From Bacteroidales bacterium (GTDB lineage Bacteria > Bacteroidota > Bacteroidia > Bacteroidales > JAGOPY01): a stretch of 21,225 bases of DNA. The DNA is taken from contig DAOWEV010000117.1 in NCBI GenBank assembly GCA_030638325.1, positions 1 to 21,225 on the forward strand, written 5' to 3'. Below, piece after piece: positions 1-8,380 of this stretch (its first letter is position 1; every line of letters starts with the position of its first letter). The notes under the pieces are model-generated. The model made no database searches. It was given only the letters and a program-made list of their open reading frames with translations, and was not told the origin of the DNA. Made by a program: the position numbers and the translations under genes.

Positions 1-160
1 AAAATTAAGAGACTAAGCACCAAATCCTAAACTCTAAACAAATTCAAAACGAAGGATTTCCCACAGAATATACGGTTTTGAATTTTGTGCTTCTGTCATT
101 TAAATTTGTTTATCCCGATACCTATCGGGATTAGAAATTCGGATTTAGGGTTTTCTTTTA
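1..160. repeat. Intergenic repeat region with perfect hairpin
   Basis: No gene is visible before the receptor. Positions 22-49 read as degenerate 7-bp units (AAATCCT, AAACTCT, AAACAAA, TTCAAAA), and 136-155 carries a related stretch in roughly inverse orientation. Positions 112-120 (ATCCCGATA) and 123-131 (TATCGGGAT) form a perfect 9-bp stem with a 2-bp loop. I recall similar palindromes scattered in Bacteroidota genomes, but I cannot confirm copy number from one window. It could be a terminator of a gene to the left, but there is no T-run. Confidence 0.6.
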
Positions 161-231
161 CATTGATGAAATATACGTCACAGTTAAATAATTACCATTC
201 ATCGCCTTTTTTCTTCACCCGGCAAGATTAA

Positions 232-263
232 TTTGGTCTTTCCCAGGTGTGTTATTTTCTTTG
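232..263 (+). promoter_or_regulatory. Candidate Bacteroidota-type promoter of the TonB receptor operon
   Basis: TTTG at 232-235 could be the -33 element, and TTTCTTTG at 256-263 is one base away from the -7 consensus TAnnTTTG. The spacer is 20 bp, within the range typical of the primary sigma factor of this phylum. Transcription would begin about 25-30 bases before the chosen start codon at 298. This is a motif match only. Confidence 0.4.
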
Positions 264-297
264 CATTGAAATTGTTTTATTTATTTATTTCAGGATC

Positions 298-2694
298 ATG
301 CAAACCATCAGATTATTATTCATTTCAGTATTTCTTGCTTTCACAGTCATTCTTACAGCCCAGGATTTTACCCAATCTATCAAAGGCCAGGTGATTGATA
401 AGCTGTCACAAACCCCGTTACCCGGGGCAAACGTGATTGTTCCCGGAACAAACCCCTTAATAGGTACGGCAACAGATATGAACGGGTATTTCAAACTGGA
501 TGGCATTCCGGTTGGCCGGGTTAACCTGGAAGTGCATTTTATGGGTTACGTAACAGTCTCTTTAAACAGCCTGAACCTGAATACCGGCAAGGAACTTATA
601 CTTGCCATTGAGATGGAAGAAGAGATCTATACAGCTGATGAAGTGGTGATCAGGGCTTCTCAGGATAAATCCAAACCGATCAATGAAATGGCCACTGTCA
701 GCGCCAGGGAGTTTACTATTGAAGAAAGCGAACGGTTTGCCGGTGCCAGGAACGATGTGGCAAGGATGGCATCCAACTTTGCCGGCGTCAGCTCTCACAA
801 TGATGCTGTGAACGATATTGTGATCCGTGGAAATTCTCCAAATGGCCTGCTCTGGAGGCTGGAAGGTATCGATATCCCAAATCCTAATCATTTCGGACAG
901 ATGGGAGCAACCGGAGGCCCGGTGAGCATGCTGAACAATAATGTACTGGCCAACTCTGATTTTATGACAAGCGCTTTCCCTGCCGGATATGGAAACGCAT
1001 TGTCAGGTGTGTTCGACCTGAATATGCGGACAGGGAATTACGATAAATTTGAATTCCTGGCCCAGGTCGGGTTCAATGGTTTTGAGTTGGGTATTGAAGG
1101 GCCGATATCCAGGGAAACAAATGCTTCATTTGTAGCAAATTACCGTTATTCAACATTGGGCCTTATGTCCACACTGGGTATTAATTTTGGGACCGGCTCA
1201 GCCATTCCTTATTACCAGGATCTGAGTTTCAATGTAGATCTGCCGACCAGGAAAGCCGGAAAGTTTAGCATATTCGGACTGGCCGGGAAAAGCCATATCT
1301 CATTTGTGAGAAGTACCCTGGATTCAACAGAAATGAATGACGGATTGTACAATGGTGATGACCGGGATATCTATACCAGGGGAAAGCTGGCGGTTATGGG
1401 GCTTACTCACACATACCTGATCAATAATTCGACCTATACCAAAATAATCATCGCCGGTACCTATAATCAACATGTTTCCGATGTGGATTCTATTGTTCTT
1501 GAAACCCGGCAAACAGTTCCTTACCGGAGGTGGAACCTGGAAGAACACAACTTACTGGCTTCTCTCTACCTGAATAAGAAATTCAGCCCTAAAAATAATG
1601 TCAGGGTTGGGGGTGTGGTCAACAGGATCGGCTATAATTTGAGCGACAGCGTGTATACAGCCGATCTTGGAGGGTTCAGGACGGTTAAGGACGAAAATGG
1701 CGCCACCTGGTTTTTGGAAGCCTATATATCATGGCAGCATAAGTTTTCGGATATGCTGATCCTGAATACCGGCCTGCATTATCAATACCTTACCCTGAAT
1801 GGCAGCCAGTCGCTTGAACCGAGATTGGGACTCAGTTGGATATTCCATCCGAAACATACCATCAGCTTTGGTTATGGTATGCATAGCCGGACTCAAATAC
1901 CCCAGGTTTACTTTACACAATTCAGAAAAGAAGACGGCACTTATTATAAACCCAATGAAAATCTTGACTTTACCAGGGCGCATCATTTTGTAGTTGGATA
2001 TGACTGGAATATCACACAAACTTTAAGGCTGAAGGCTGAAACCTATTATCAATACCTGTATGATGCCCCTGTCGAACGGGTTGAAAGCTCTTTTTCTATG
2101 CTAAATTTCAGTTCTATGACGTGGGGAGTCCCCGATTCACTGATTAGCAACGGGCCTGGCAGAAATTACGGGATAGAACTGACCTTTGAAAAATTCCTGG
2201 ACCATGGACTCTATTTTCTGCTGACAACCTCCTTGTTCGACTCAAAATACAAGGGCAGCGATGGTGTGTTACGATCCACGGCATTTGACAGTAAATATAT
2301 AGTGAACATGCTGGCCGGGAAGGAGTTTGAGATCAAGAGCGCCAAAGATGCCAACAAACTCAGAAGGTGGATTGTGCTGGATGGTAAAATGACTGTAGCA
2401 GGCGGACAACTGTATACCCCGGTCGACGTGGGAAAGTCACAAGAACAGAATCAAACAGTGTATCAGGATGATAAGGCGTTCACCGGGAAGTTCGATGACT
2501 ATTTCAGGTTGGATATAAGAGTGGCTTTCAGGATGGATTTTAAAAAGACATCTCATGAAATTTCGTTCGATGTACAGAATGTCACCAACAGGCAAAACCC
2601 TTTGTTTATGAAATATAACAGGAATACCGGGCAGGAAGAGGTCGTGTATCAAATTGGAATATTCCCGATAGCTCAGTATAAAGTAGTATTTTAA
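298..2694 (+). CDS. TonB-dependent outer membrane receptor with carboxypeptidase-like regulatory domain
   Basis: This is an outer-membrane beta-barrel for TonB-driven uptake of an unknown ligand, 798 aa. The ATG at 298 is preferred over one 51 bases upstream because it begins a clean signal peptide (MQTIRLLF..., cleavage probably after LTA at residue 21). Residues about 27-110 form a CarboxypepD_reg-like domain (IKGQVIDK, TPLPGANVIVPGT, TDMNGYFKLDGIP). The plug follows at about 115-245 (DIVIRGNSPNG, AGYGNALSGVFDLNMRTGN). The rest is barrel-like, with a FDVQNVTNRQNP turn and a terminal phenylalanine. There is no SusD partner and no obvious TonB box. At under 800 residues it is smaller than SusC proteins. 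A LytS-type kinase starts 21 bases downstream, suggesting co-transcription. The substrate cannot be read from the sequence. Confidence 0.9.
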   Translation: MQTIRLLFISVFLAFTVILTAQDFTQSIKGQVIDKLSQTPLPGANVIVPGTNPLIGTATDMNGYFKLDGIPVGRVNLEVHFMGYVTVSLNSLNLNTGKELILAIEMEEEIYTADEVVIRASQDKSKPINEMATVSAREFTIEESERFAGARNDVARMASNFAGVSSHNDAVNDIVIRGNSPNGLLWRLEGIDIPNPNHFGQMGATGGPVSMLNNNVLANSDFMTSAFPAGYGNALSGVFDLNMRTGNYDKFEFLAQVGFNGFELGIEGPISRETNASFVANYRYSTLGLMSTLGINFGTGSAIPYYQDLSFNVDLPTRKAGKFSIFGLAGKSHISFVRSTLDSTEMNDGLYNGDDRDIYTRGKLAVMGLTHTYLINNSTYTKIIIAGTYNQHVSDVDSIVLETRQTVPYRRWNLEEHNLLASLYLNKKFSPKNNVRVGGVVNRIGYNLSDSVYTADLGGFRTVKDENGATWFLEAYISWQHKFSDMLILNTGLHYQYLTLNGSQSLEPRLGLSWIFHPKHTISFGYGMHSRTQIPQVYFTQFRKEDGTYYKPNENLDFTRAHHFVVGYDWNITQTLRLKAETYYQYLYDAPVERVESSFSMLNFSSMTWGVPDSLISNGPGRNYGIELTFEKFLDHGLYFLLTTSLFDSKYKGSDGVLRSTAFDSKYIVNMLAGKEFEIKSAKDANKLRRWIVLDGKMTVAGGQLYTPVDVGKSQEQNQTVYQDDKAFTGKFDDYFRLDIRVAFRMDFKKTSHEISFDVQNVTNRQNPLFMKYNRNTGQEEVVYQIGIFPIAQYKVVF

Positions 2695-2715
2695 CGGCCG
2701 GATAACAGCAAAAAA

Positions 2716-3771
2716 ATGAATCAAAATAAAATACACTTTGATAAGAAAATTTGGTTTTTTATCATTGGAACCAGTATATTGATCCCTGTGTATCACAATA
2801 TTCGCGGATTGGTGCTTGAAGAAAAACATCCATATTTCATGGTCATTTCAGGGGTGGTTTTTACATTTATTGTGACTTTTTCGATTACCTTTGCGAACCT
2901 GAAGTTGATTAAGATTTTCCTGCTGAACAAATTACCCTGGACAAATGATACACGGCAGATAACAAAAAGGATCATCATTGAACTTATTTTGACTTCTTCT
3001 ATTGCGGCCCTGATCATGAGCATCATCCTGCTTGCATTTCATTTTTTATTCGCAGAGATCCCTGAAACCTTTGTCAAGAAAATGTATTTTGATAACATTG
3101 TGCTGGCCCTGGTGATCAACCTGATAGCTATGTCGATCATTGAGGGTAACTATATTTTCAATCAGTGGAAAGAGTCAATATTATATACGGAGAAACTTAA
3201 CAGGGAAAATATCGAATCCCAATTCATGGCCCTGAAGAACCAGGTAAACCCTCATTTTCTGTTCAACAGCATGAATGTGTTGTCATCTCTTATCTCTAAA
3301 TCCCCTGAAAAAGCCAGGCAGTTCGTGAATGAGTTTTCAAAAGTATTCAGGTATGTGCTCGATTCCGGAGATGAGTTAACCACCGGGATTAAACAGGAGC
3401 TGGAATTCCTGGATTCCTATTGCTTCCTGCAAAAGATACGCTATGGCAATAATCTTGACATCACACGGAATATTTCCGCAGAAAAACTTCAATACTATTT
3501 ACCGGTGTTAACGCTCCAGATACTGGTTGAGAATGCCATTAAGCATAATGAGATCTCTGATATCAAGCCCTTGCATATCGAGATTTATAACGAAGGGGAT
3601 ATGCTGATCGTAAAAAATAACCTGCAGATCAGGGAGCCCGACAGTCCCTCAACAGGCATCGGTTTAACCAATCTTAAAGAACGGTATGGTTATTTTACGG
3701 ATACTGAACCGGTTTTTAAAATTGAGGGAAATAGCTATATCGCAATCGTCCCCCTGCTCATGGAGGAATAA
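2716..3771 (+). CDS. LytS-type sensor histidine kinase (HisK_5 / YpdA-like)
   Basis: Inner-membrane sensor kinase of 351 aa. Four hydrophobic segments lie at about 12-34, 40-66, 86-113 and 127-148, with no sizeable periplasmic domain, so sensing is probably within the membrane or through a partner. The HisK_5 (His_kinase) motif FMALKNQVNPHFLFNSMN gives His180 as the likely phosphorylation site. The ATPase part shows the N box VENAIKH (271-277) and the G box GIGLTNLKERYG (314-325). The gene sits 21 bases after the TonB receptor and 29 bases before a LytTR regulator, its evident partner. The length and order match the family that signals to LytTR regulators. The stimulus is unknown. Confidence 0.93.
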   Translation: MNQNKIHFDKKIWFFIIGTSILIPVYHNIRGLVLEEKHPYFMVISGVVFTFIVTFSITFANLKLIKIFLLNKLPWTNDTRQITKRIIIELILTSSIAALIMSIILLAFHFLFAEIPETFVKKMYFDNIVLALVINLIAMSIIEGNYIFNQWKESILYTEKLNRENIESQFMALKNQVNPHFLFNSMNVLSSLISKSPEKARQFVNEFSKVFRYVLDSGDELTTGIKQELEFLDSYCFLQKIRYGNNLDITRNISAEKLQYYLPVLTLQILVENAIKHNEISDIKPLHIEIYNEGDMLIVKNNLQIREPDSPSTGIGLTNLKERYGYFTDTEPVFKIEGNSYIAIVPLLMEE

Positions 3772-3800
3772 TAATTCGTAATTTTACACGGCAAAGGATT

Positions 3801-4556
3801 ATGAAGGTTGTTATTATAGAAGACGAACAGCTTGCTGCAGAGAACCTGCAGTTGCAATTGATGGCGCTGGACAAGGAGATTACTATACAGGCGATCCTTG
3901 GAACGGTCAGGGATTCCGTGGAATGGTTATCTCAAAATACCACCGACCTGATTTTCATGGATATACACCTTTCCGACGGCCTGTCGTTCAAGATCTTTGA
4001 ACAGATTGAAGTGAATGTCCCCATTATCTTCACTACCGCTTACGATCAATATGCCATCAAAGCATTCAAGGTCAATAGTATCGATTATCTGTTAAAACCT
4101 ATCGACCCCGGGGAGATAAAACGAAGCCTTGAAAAATATCAAATGCTGATGAGCAGGCATGAAGAGAGCCGGATTGACATAGCAAAACTATTGAAGACGC
4201 TGAATGATCCAAAAGAGTATCGCAGGAGGTTCCTGGTGCATGCCGGGCAGAAGATCAAGTCGGTGCGCACTGATGACATAGCCTATTTCCACAGCCTGAG
4301 GAAGAATACTTTCCTGAACACTTTCGATAATGACCATTATTCGCTGGATCAATCCCTGGACCGGATTGAGAAGCTGCTGGAACCGGAGAAATTTTTCAGG
4401 GTAAACAGGCGTTTTATCATCAACCTGGATGCCATCGGGAATATGTATATACTGTCGAGGAGCAGGATAAAGATCGAATTAAAACCGGCCCCGGACGAGG
4501 AGGTACTGGTGAGCTTTCACAGAATGGCTGCCTTCAGGAGATGGCTTAATAAATGA
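3801..4556 (+). CDS. LytTR-family response regulator
   Basis: DNA-binding response regulator of 251 aa, partner of the LytS-type kinase just upstream. The receiver domain (1-120) has the acidic residues E7, D8 and E9, phospho-acceptor Asp54 (LIFMDIHLSDG), Thr79 and Lys99 (DYLLKPID). The LytTR domain covers about 142-250, with the family signature FFRVNRRFIINLDAI. LytTR domains bind short direct repeats in promoters. The obvious but untested target is the promoter of its own receptor-kinase-regulator cluster. The stop codon ends exactly where an 8-bp tandem array begins (4556), so the repeats abut the reading frame. Confidence 0.95.
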   Translation: MKVVIIEDEQLAAENLQLQLMALDKEITIQAILGTVRDSVEWLSQNTTDLIFMDIHLSDGLSFKIFEQIEVNVPIIFTTAYDQYAIKAFKVNSIDYLLKPIDPGEIKRSLEKYQMLMSRHEESRIDIAKLLKTLNDPKEYRRRFLVHAGQKIKSVRTDDIAYFHSLRKNTFLNTFDNDHYSLDQSLDRIEKLLEPEKFFRVNRRFIINLDAIGNMYILSRSRIKIELKPAPDEEVLVSFHRMAAFRRWLNK

Positions 4557-4655
4557 ATGATAAAATGATTGAATGATAAAATGATTGAATGTAGGAACAA
4601 TAAATAGCATTCCCCCATTTAAGCATTTTCGCATTTTCGCATTTAAGCATTTCCA
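4556..4655. repeat. Two 8-bp-period tandem arrays
   Basis: Positions 4556-4591 are four and a half alternating octads (AATGATAA, AATGATTG, AATGATAA, AATGATTG, AATG). Positions 4616-4655 are five octads (CATTTAAG, CATTTTCG, CATTTTCG, CATTTAAG, CATTTCCA). The two arrays have different unit sequences but the same alternating design and fill most of the gap between the LytTR gene and the dehydrogenase. The first base of the array is the last base of the LytTR stop codon. No promoter box is clear in the gap. Confidence 0.85.
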
Positions 4656-4694
4656 TTAAAACAACAGTAAAACCAATAAATAAAACAGTTCATC

Positions 4695-5477
4695 ATGGAA
4701 AAAAAGACCGCAGTTGTTACAGGCGCTACCGGTGCTATTGGAAAAGCCATTGCACGTCAGCTCGCAGCACTTGACTTCCATGTGGTTGTTGTTTGCAGGA
4801 ATGAGATGAAAGGCCGGAATGCCGTTCAGGATATCGTTAAAACAACAGGAAATCCCGATGTGGAATATGCATTGATTGATCTTTCCAGGAAAGCCCCTAT
4901 AGAAGAATTTGCAAACGGTTGGAAGAAACCGCTGCATGTGTTGGTCAATAATGCCGGCGCAACACCCCGGCGAAGGGAAGAAACGCCGGAAGGGATAGAG
5001 ATGCAGTTCGCTACAAACGTACTGGGCTATTTCCGGATGATCAGATCGTTCGAAGAACACCTCCGGAATTCGGCGCCGGCCAGGGTGGTGAATGTAGCCA
5101 GTTACTGGGCCGGTGGCCTGGATATGGATGATCTTGAGTTCAGGATACGGCGGTATAATAATGATGCAGCTTACAGGCAATCAAAGCAGGCCGACCGCAT
5201 GCTGACCGTGGCTTTTTCAAACCGCCTGAAAGATCATGGGATCACGGTAAATGCTTGTCACCCGGGAGATGTAAACTCCGTTCTCAGCAACAACCTGGGT
5301 TTTGGCGGCCATGAGACGCCCGATCAGGGTGCCGCTAACCCGGTCTGGGTCGCCACTTCTCATGAACTGGAGGGTGTTACCGGTAAATATTTTGAACACC
5401 TCCGGGAATCAGGATGTCACTTTGGTCAAGATATGCAGGCTGTTGACAGATTGTTTGAAATTTGCGAAGGCTATTGA
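4695..5477 (+). CDS. Short-chain dehydrogenase/reductase, retinol dehydrogenase-like
   Basis: NAD(P)-dependent oxidoreductase of the SDR superfamily, 260 aa, soluble. The cofactor motif TGATGAIG is at 9-16, NNAG at 85-88, catalytic Ser136 in VVNVASYW, and the Tyr160-x3-Lys164 pair (YRQSK). The C-terminal part (CHPGDVNSVLSNNLG, then GKYFEHLRES) resembles retinol dehydrogenase/WW-oxidoreductase-like members rather than FabG. The basic residue in VCRNEMKG after strand 2 suggests, weakly, a preference for NADP(H). The gene stands alone, bordered on both sides by tandem repeats, so context gives no clue to the substrate. Confidence 0.9.
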   Translation: MEKKTAVVTGATGAIGKAIARQLAALDFHVVVVCRNEMKGRNAVQDIVKTTGNPDVEYALIDLSRKAPIEEFANGWKKPLHVLVNNAGATPRRREETPEGIEMQFATNVLGYFRMIRSFEEHLRNSAPARVVNVASYWAGGLDMDDLEFRIRRYNNDAAYRQSKQADRMLTVAFSNRLKDHGITVNACHPGDVNSVLSNNLGFGGHETPDQGAANPVWVATSHELEGVTGKYFEHLRESGCHFGQDMQAVDRLFEICEGY

Positions 5478-5481
5478 ATTA

Positions 5482-5516
5482 GAGTTGAGAGTTGAGAGTT
5501 GAGAGATGAGAGTTGA
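5482..5516. repeat. 7-bp tandem array (GAGTTGA)
   Basis: Five consecutive heptads: GAGTTGA three times, then GAGATGA and GAGTTGA. The array begins four bases after the dehydrogenase stop codon, in the gap between two converging genes. Confidence 0.9.
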
Positions 5517-5538
5517 GATGGTGTGAGTGTGAGGGAGG

Positions 5539-5578
5539 GGGCGAAAGGGCGAGGGAGCAAAGGGGCGAAAGGGTGAGT
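5539..5578. repeat. 8-bp tandem array (GGGCGAAA)
   Basis: Five octads: GGGCGAAA, GGGCGAGG, GAGCAAAG, GGGCGAAA, GGGTGAGT. It is purine-only on this strand apart from single C or T positions, giving strong strand asymmetry. Confidence 0.8.
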
Positions 5579-5603
5579 AGAAAACAATCAGATGAGCAGA
5601 AAC

Positions 5604-5629
5604 CTGCGAGAGCCTGAAAGACCTCGCAG
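5604..5629. terminator. Hairpin CTGCGAG/CTCGCAG between converging genes
   Basis: A 7-bp perfect inverted repeat, CTGCGAG at 5604-5610 and CTCGCAG at 5623-5629, with a 12-base loop. It lies midway between the converging dehydrogenase and peptidase genes, where a two-way terminator would be expected. There is no T-run, so it may instead be a dispersed palindromic repeat. Confidence 0.4.
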
Positions 5630-5653
5630 CGTTGAGGCGTGAAGCGAGAATTA

Positions 5654-5756
5654 GATTTGAGATTTGAGAGATGAGAGTTGAGATATGGGTAGTGAACGAT
5701 TTGCGAAGTGACTGAAAATCTAAGATCTAAAATCGTTAATCGTTAATCGTTAATCA
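5654..5756. repeat. Two 7-bp tandem arrays reaching into the dcp stop codon
   Basis: Positions 5654-5688 hold GATTTGA, GATTTGA, GAGATGA, GAGTTGA, GATATGG. Positions 5715-5756 hold AAAATCT, AAGATCT, AAAATCG, TTAATCG, TTAATCG, TTAATCA. The last TTAATCA unit contains the complement of the TGA stop codon of the peptidase (5754-5756), so the array overlaps the end of that gene. Confidence 0.88.
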
Positions 5757-7868
5757 AATAAGTCCCTTTCTCTTCAACATCGGTTTGATGCTGGGTTCGG
5801 CCCCCCTGAAATTCTTGTAAAGCGTCATGGGATCGTCAGTGCCGCCCCGCTCCAGTATATTTTCCCTGAAAGCTTTGGCTGTCTTCTGGTCGAACAGGCT
5901 GGTCTCTTTGAAGGCCTCGAAAGCATCAGCATCCAGGACCTCCGCCCAGATGTAACTATAATAACCGGATGAATAACCGCCGGCAAAAATATGCGCAAAG
6001 TAGGGGCTGCGGTACCTGACCACGATCTCCGGAATCAAACCGATCTCTTTCATGGCTTCATCTTCGAACAGCATAGTATTTTGTTCTTCACTGCTTGTAA
6101 GCGTATGCCAGTCCATATCTAAGTAAGCAGCAGCAGTATATTCAACGGTGACAAAGCCCTGGTTGAAATGGCGGCTGTTTTCCAGCTTCCCGAGCAGCTC
6201 GTCAGGGATGGTTTCTCCTGTCTCGTAATGTTTGGCAAACGATCTCAGCACATCCGGGTCAGCCGCCCAGTTTTCCATGATCTGTGAGGGTAGCTCTACA
6301 AAGTCGCGTGGCACTGAAGTGCCGGATAATGTCCTGTAATTGCAGTCCGACAACAGTCCGTGCAATGCATGGCCGAATTCATGGAACATGGTACTGACTT
6401 CCTCGAAGGTAAGCAGCGACGGTTGTTCAGCAGTAGGCTTGGTAAAGTTCATCACCATGGTAATGATTGGAGATACATTTTCCCCGTCAATTTTATATTG
6501 TTTGCGATAACTGTTCATCCAGGCGCCCCCACTCTTGCTGGCACGTGGAAAGAAATCCTGGTAAAGGATGCCGATATGCGAGCCGTCAGCTTCTTCTACT
6601 TCAAAGACTATCACATCTTCGTGATATTTAGGAATATCTTTTCTTTCGGTAAACTGCAATCCATAGAGTTTGGTTGCTACATCGAACATTCCTTTGCGTA
6701 CATTTTCAAGTTCGAAATAAGGCTTCAGCATTTCGTCGCTGAGGTCATATTTTTCCTTCCTGAGTTTTTCGGCGTAGTACCACCAATCCCAGGGCTGCAG
6801 TGTGAATTTTTTTCCTTCACTGTCGATCATTGCCTGCAATTCAATGACTTCTTTTTTGGACATCGGAAGAGCAGCTTCCCAGATATTGTCCAGAAGCTCA
6901 TACACCTTATCAGGTGTTTTAGCCATGTTTTCTTCCAGGATATATGCTGCATGTGTCTCGTATCCAAGCAGGTTTGCTTTTTTCACCCGGAGGGATGCCA
7001 TCTTAGCGGCGATCTCCTTATTATCGTATTCATTGTTGTGATTGCCCCGGTTGATGTATGCCAGGAACATCTTTTCGCGGAGGTCTCTGCGGTCGGAATA
7101 CTGCAGGAAGGGGATCAGACTGGGTTTGTGGATTGTGAATACCCATTTCCCTTTTTGGCCGGCTTCTGTAGCGGTCATAGAGCCGGCATCCCTGACGAAC
7201 TGCGGCAGGCCCGCAAGATCTTCTTTATTGTCAAGAACCATTGAAAAAGCATTGTTTTCGGCCAGGATGTTATCATCGAATTGAAGTGATAACAGTGATA
7301 ATTCCTTGTTGACAGACCTCAGCTTATCCTGATCCGCTTTGGAGAGATTGGCCCCACCCCTCACAAAGTCCTTGTATATTTTATCCAGCAAATATTCCTG
7401 TTCTGTGGTCAGGGCCAACTCGTCTTTCTGGTCATAGACAGCTTTTACCCGTTTGAACAAAAGTGCATTGAGGCGGATATCATCCCTATGCTGCGAGATC
7501 AATGGGGCGACCTCTTTGGCGATTTGCTGCAGTTCCTCACTAGTATTGGCGGATGTAAGATTATAAAACACATTGCTGACTTTGATAAGCAACATGCCAC
7601 TTATGTCCATCGCCGCAAGGGTATTATCAAAATCAGGAATTTCAGGATCCTGAACGATGGCATCGATCTCTTCCTGGTGTTGCCTGATTCCCTCTTTGAA
7701 TGCAGGCAGGTAATCCTCCGTGTTTATTTCGATGAAATTTGGTGTCTCATACGGTGTTTCATAAACACTGAAAAAAGGATTCTCTTCTGATTTCATTTTA
7801 TTCATGTTTGAAGTACAGGATATCAATAATATTCCCACTAAATTTAATAATAAGCTTAACTTTTTCAT
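5754..7868 (-). CDS. dcp: M3-family peptidyl-dipeptidase (Dcp-like), predicted lipoprotein
   Basis: Zinc metallopeptidase of 704 aa that removes C-terminal dipeptides from oligopeptides. I start it at 7868 because MKKLSLLLNLVGILLISC is a lipoprotein signal with Cys18; the 21 codons further upstream look non-coding. The protein is therefore probably membrane-anchored in the periplasm. The zinc site is HEFGH at 496-500, and the third ligand is Glu525 (FVELPSQIMENW), 29 residues after the first His, as in thimet-type M3 enzymes. Dcp-type sequence surrounds it (TMFHEFGHALHGLLSD, SGTSVPRDFVELPSQ, HIFAGGYSSGYYSYIWAEVLDADAFEAF split over the C-terminus). Full length for the family. It has its own candidate -7 box upstream. 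Oligopeptidase A is the alternative, but the lipoprotein signal and residues favour Dcp. Confidence 0.93.
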   Translation of the reverse strand: MKKLSLLLNLVGILLISCTSNMNKMKSEENPFFSVYETPYETPNFIEINTEDYLPAFKEGIRQHQEEIDAIVQDPEIPDFDNTLAAMDISGMLLIKVSNVFYNLTSANTSEELQQIAKEVAPLISQHRDDIRLNALLFKRVKAVYDQKDELALTTEQEYLLDKIYKDFVRGGANLSKADQDKLRSVNKELSLLSLQFDDNILAENNAFSMVLDNKEDLAGLPQFVRDAGSMTATEAGQKGKWVFTIHKPSLIPFLQYSDRRDLREKMFLAYINRGNHNNEYDNKEIAAKMASLRVKKANLLGYETHAAYILEENMAKTPDKVYELLDNIWEAALPMSKKEVIELQAMIDSEGKKFTLQPWDWWYYAEKLRKEKYDLSDEMLKPYFELENVRKGMFDVATKLYGLQFTERKDIPKYHEDVIVFEVEEADGSHIGILYQDFFPRASKSGGAWMNSYRKQYKIDGENVSPIITMVMNFTKPTAEQPSLLTFEEVSTMFHEFGHALHGLLSDCNYRTLSGTSVPRDFVELPSQIMENWAADPDVLRSFAKHYETGETIPDELLGKLENSRHFNQGFVTVEYTAAAYLDMDWHTLTSSEEQNTMLFEDEAMKEIGLIPEIVVRYRSPYFAHIFAGGYSSGYYSYIWAEVLDADAFEAFKETSLFDQKTAKAFRENILERGGTDDPMTLYKNFRGAEPSIKPMLKRKGLI

Positions 7869-7905
7869 ATCATAGTAAATTTTAAACAGTCTATAAAAAC
7901 AGCTG

Positions 7906-7913
7906 CAAAAGTA
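7906..7913 (-). promoter_or_regulatory. Candidate -7 element of dcp
   Basis: On the minus strand this reads TACTTTTG, an exact match to the Bacteroidota TAnnTTTG box, 38 bases before the dcp start codon. No convincing -33 TTTG is seen at the right distance. Confidence 0.5.
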
Positions 7914-7972
7914 ACAATCATTTGAATACAAGTGATGGAGACAGGCACAACAGCATAAACCGGATAAACCGG

Positions 7973-8046
7973 AATTATAAATTTTAAATTATAATTTTTA
8001 AATCAGGTAGTGGAACTGATACCGAATACCGAATATCGAAGTAAGA
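7973..8046. repeat. Two 7-bp tandem arrays, AT-rich then CGA-type
   Basis: Positions 7973-8007 run AATTATA, AATTTTA, AATTATA, ATTTTTA, AATCAGG. Positions 8019-8046 run ATACCGA, ATACCGA, ATATCGA, AGTAAGA. The second array shares its unit with 9315-9349 and with an in-frame array inside the hybrid kinase gene (19971-20005). It ends seven bases before the stop codon of the 72-aa gene. Confidence 0.85.
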
Positions 8047-8052
8047 AGATCT

Positions 8053-8271
8053 TTACTCCTCTTTCTTTTTATTTGGACAGCTCATATACGCCAGGATCAG
8101 GAAAACGCCGAGGAAGAAAAAACTGTTAGCGACCCAAAACCAGTTGTAAAAGTTCCGGACAGTTAAAAATTCATCTCCAATCAGGAATCCGATAACGCCG
8201 AGAATCATGAGTACCAAACCCGCAAGGCCACTGATAATACCTATGGTTCTAAATAAATCGGGAAGTTTCAT
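8053..8271 (-). CDS. Small two-helix membrane protein, function unknown
   Basis: Predicted inner-membrane protein of 72 aa. Two hydrophobic segments are clear, about 9-31 (GIISGLAGLVLMILGVIGFL) and 44-64 (FWVANSFFFLGVFLILAYM), joined by a short polar loop and ending in the charged tail NKKKEE. I recognise no catalytic motif and cannot assign a family. It lies downstream of menG on the same strand with a 109-base gap. An exact TAnnTTTG box precedes it, so it is probably transcribed alone. Credibility as a gene comes from the hydrophobic pattern, the promoter box and the charged C-terminus. Confidence 0.75.
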   Translation of the reverse strand: MKLPDLFRTIGIISGLAGLVLMILGVIGFLIGDEFLTVRNFYNWFWVANSFFFLGVFLILAYMSCPNKKKEE

Positions 8272-8296
8272 AAGAAAATAGTTTAAGTTTAGGAAT

Positions 8297-8304
8297 CAAA
8301 TGTA
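8297..8304 (-). promoter_or_regulatory. Candidate -7 element of the 72-aa gene
   Basis: Minus-strand TACATTTG, an exact TAnnTTTG match 26 bases before the start codon at 8271. No clear -33 element. Confidence 0.5.
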
Positions 8305-8380
8305 CAATATTTTTTTAGAGAATAAGGTAATTAAAAAATAAAATTAAAGCAGTCTCAACTCCTCATTAATTCAAATTGTC

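Noticed and set aside
247..297. Earlier start codon for the TonB receptor
   Set aside because: It would put 17 residues before a complete signal peptide and overlap the candidate -7 element; the ATG at 298 fits better.
4556..4655. CRISPR-like array
   Set aside because: Units are 8 bp without unique spacers; these are simple tandem repeats.
6360..7244. Long open frame (294 codons) on the plus strand opposite the M3 peptidase
   Set aside because: It is antisense to a full-length conserved enzyme, has a Cys/Phe-rich composition with no recognisable domain, and is explained by codon bias of the real gene.
7869..7931. Earlier start for the M3 peptidase
   Set aside because: The 21 extra codons contain the exact TACTTTTG promoter box and would bury the lipoprotein signal.
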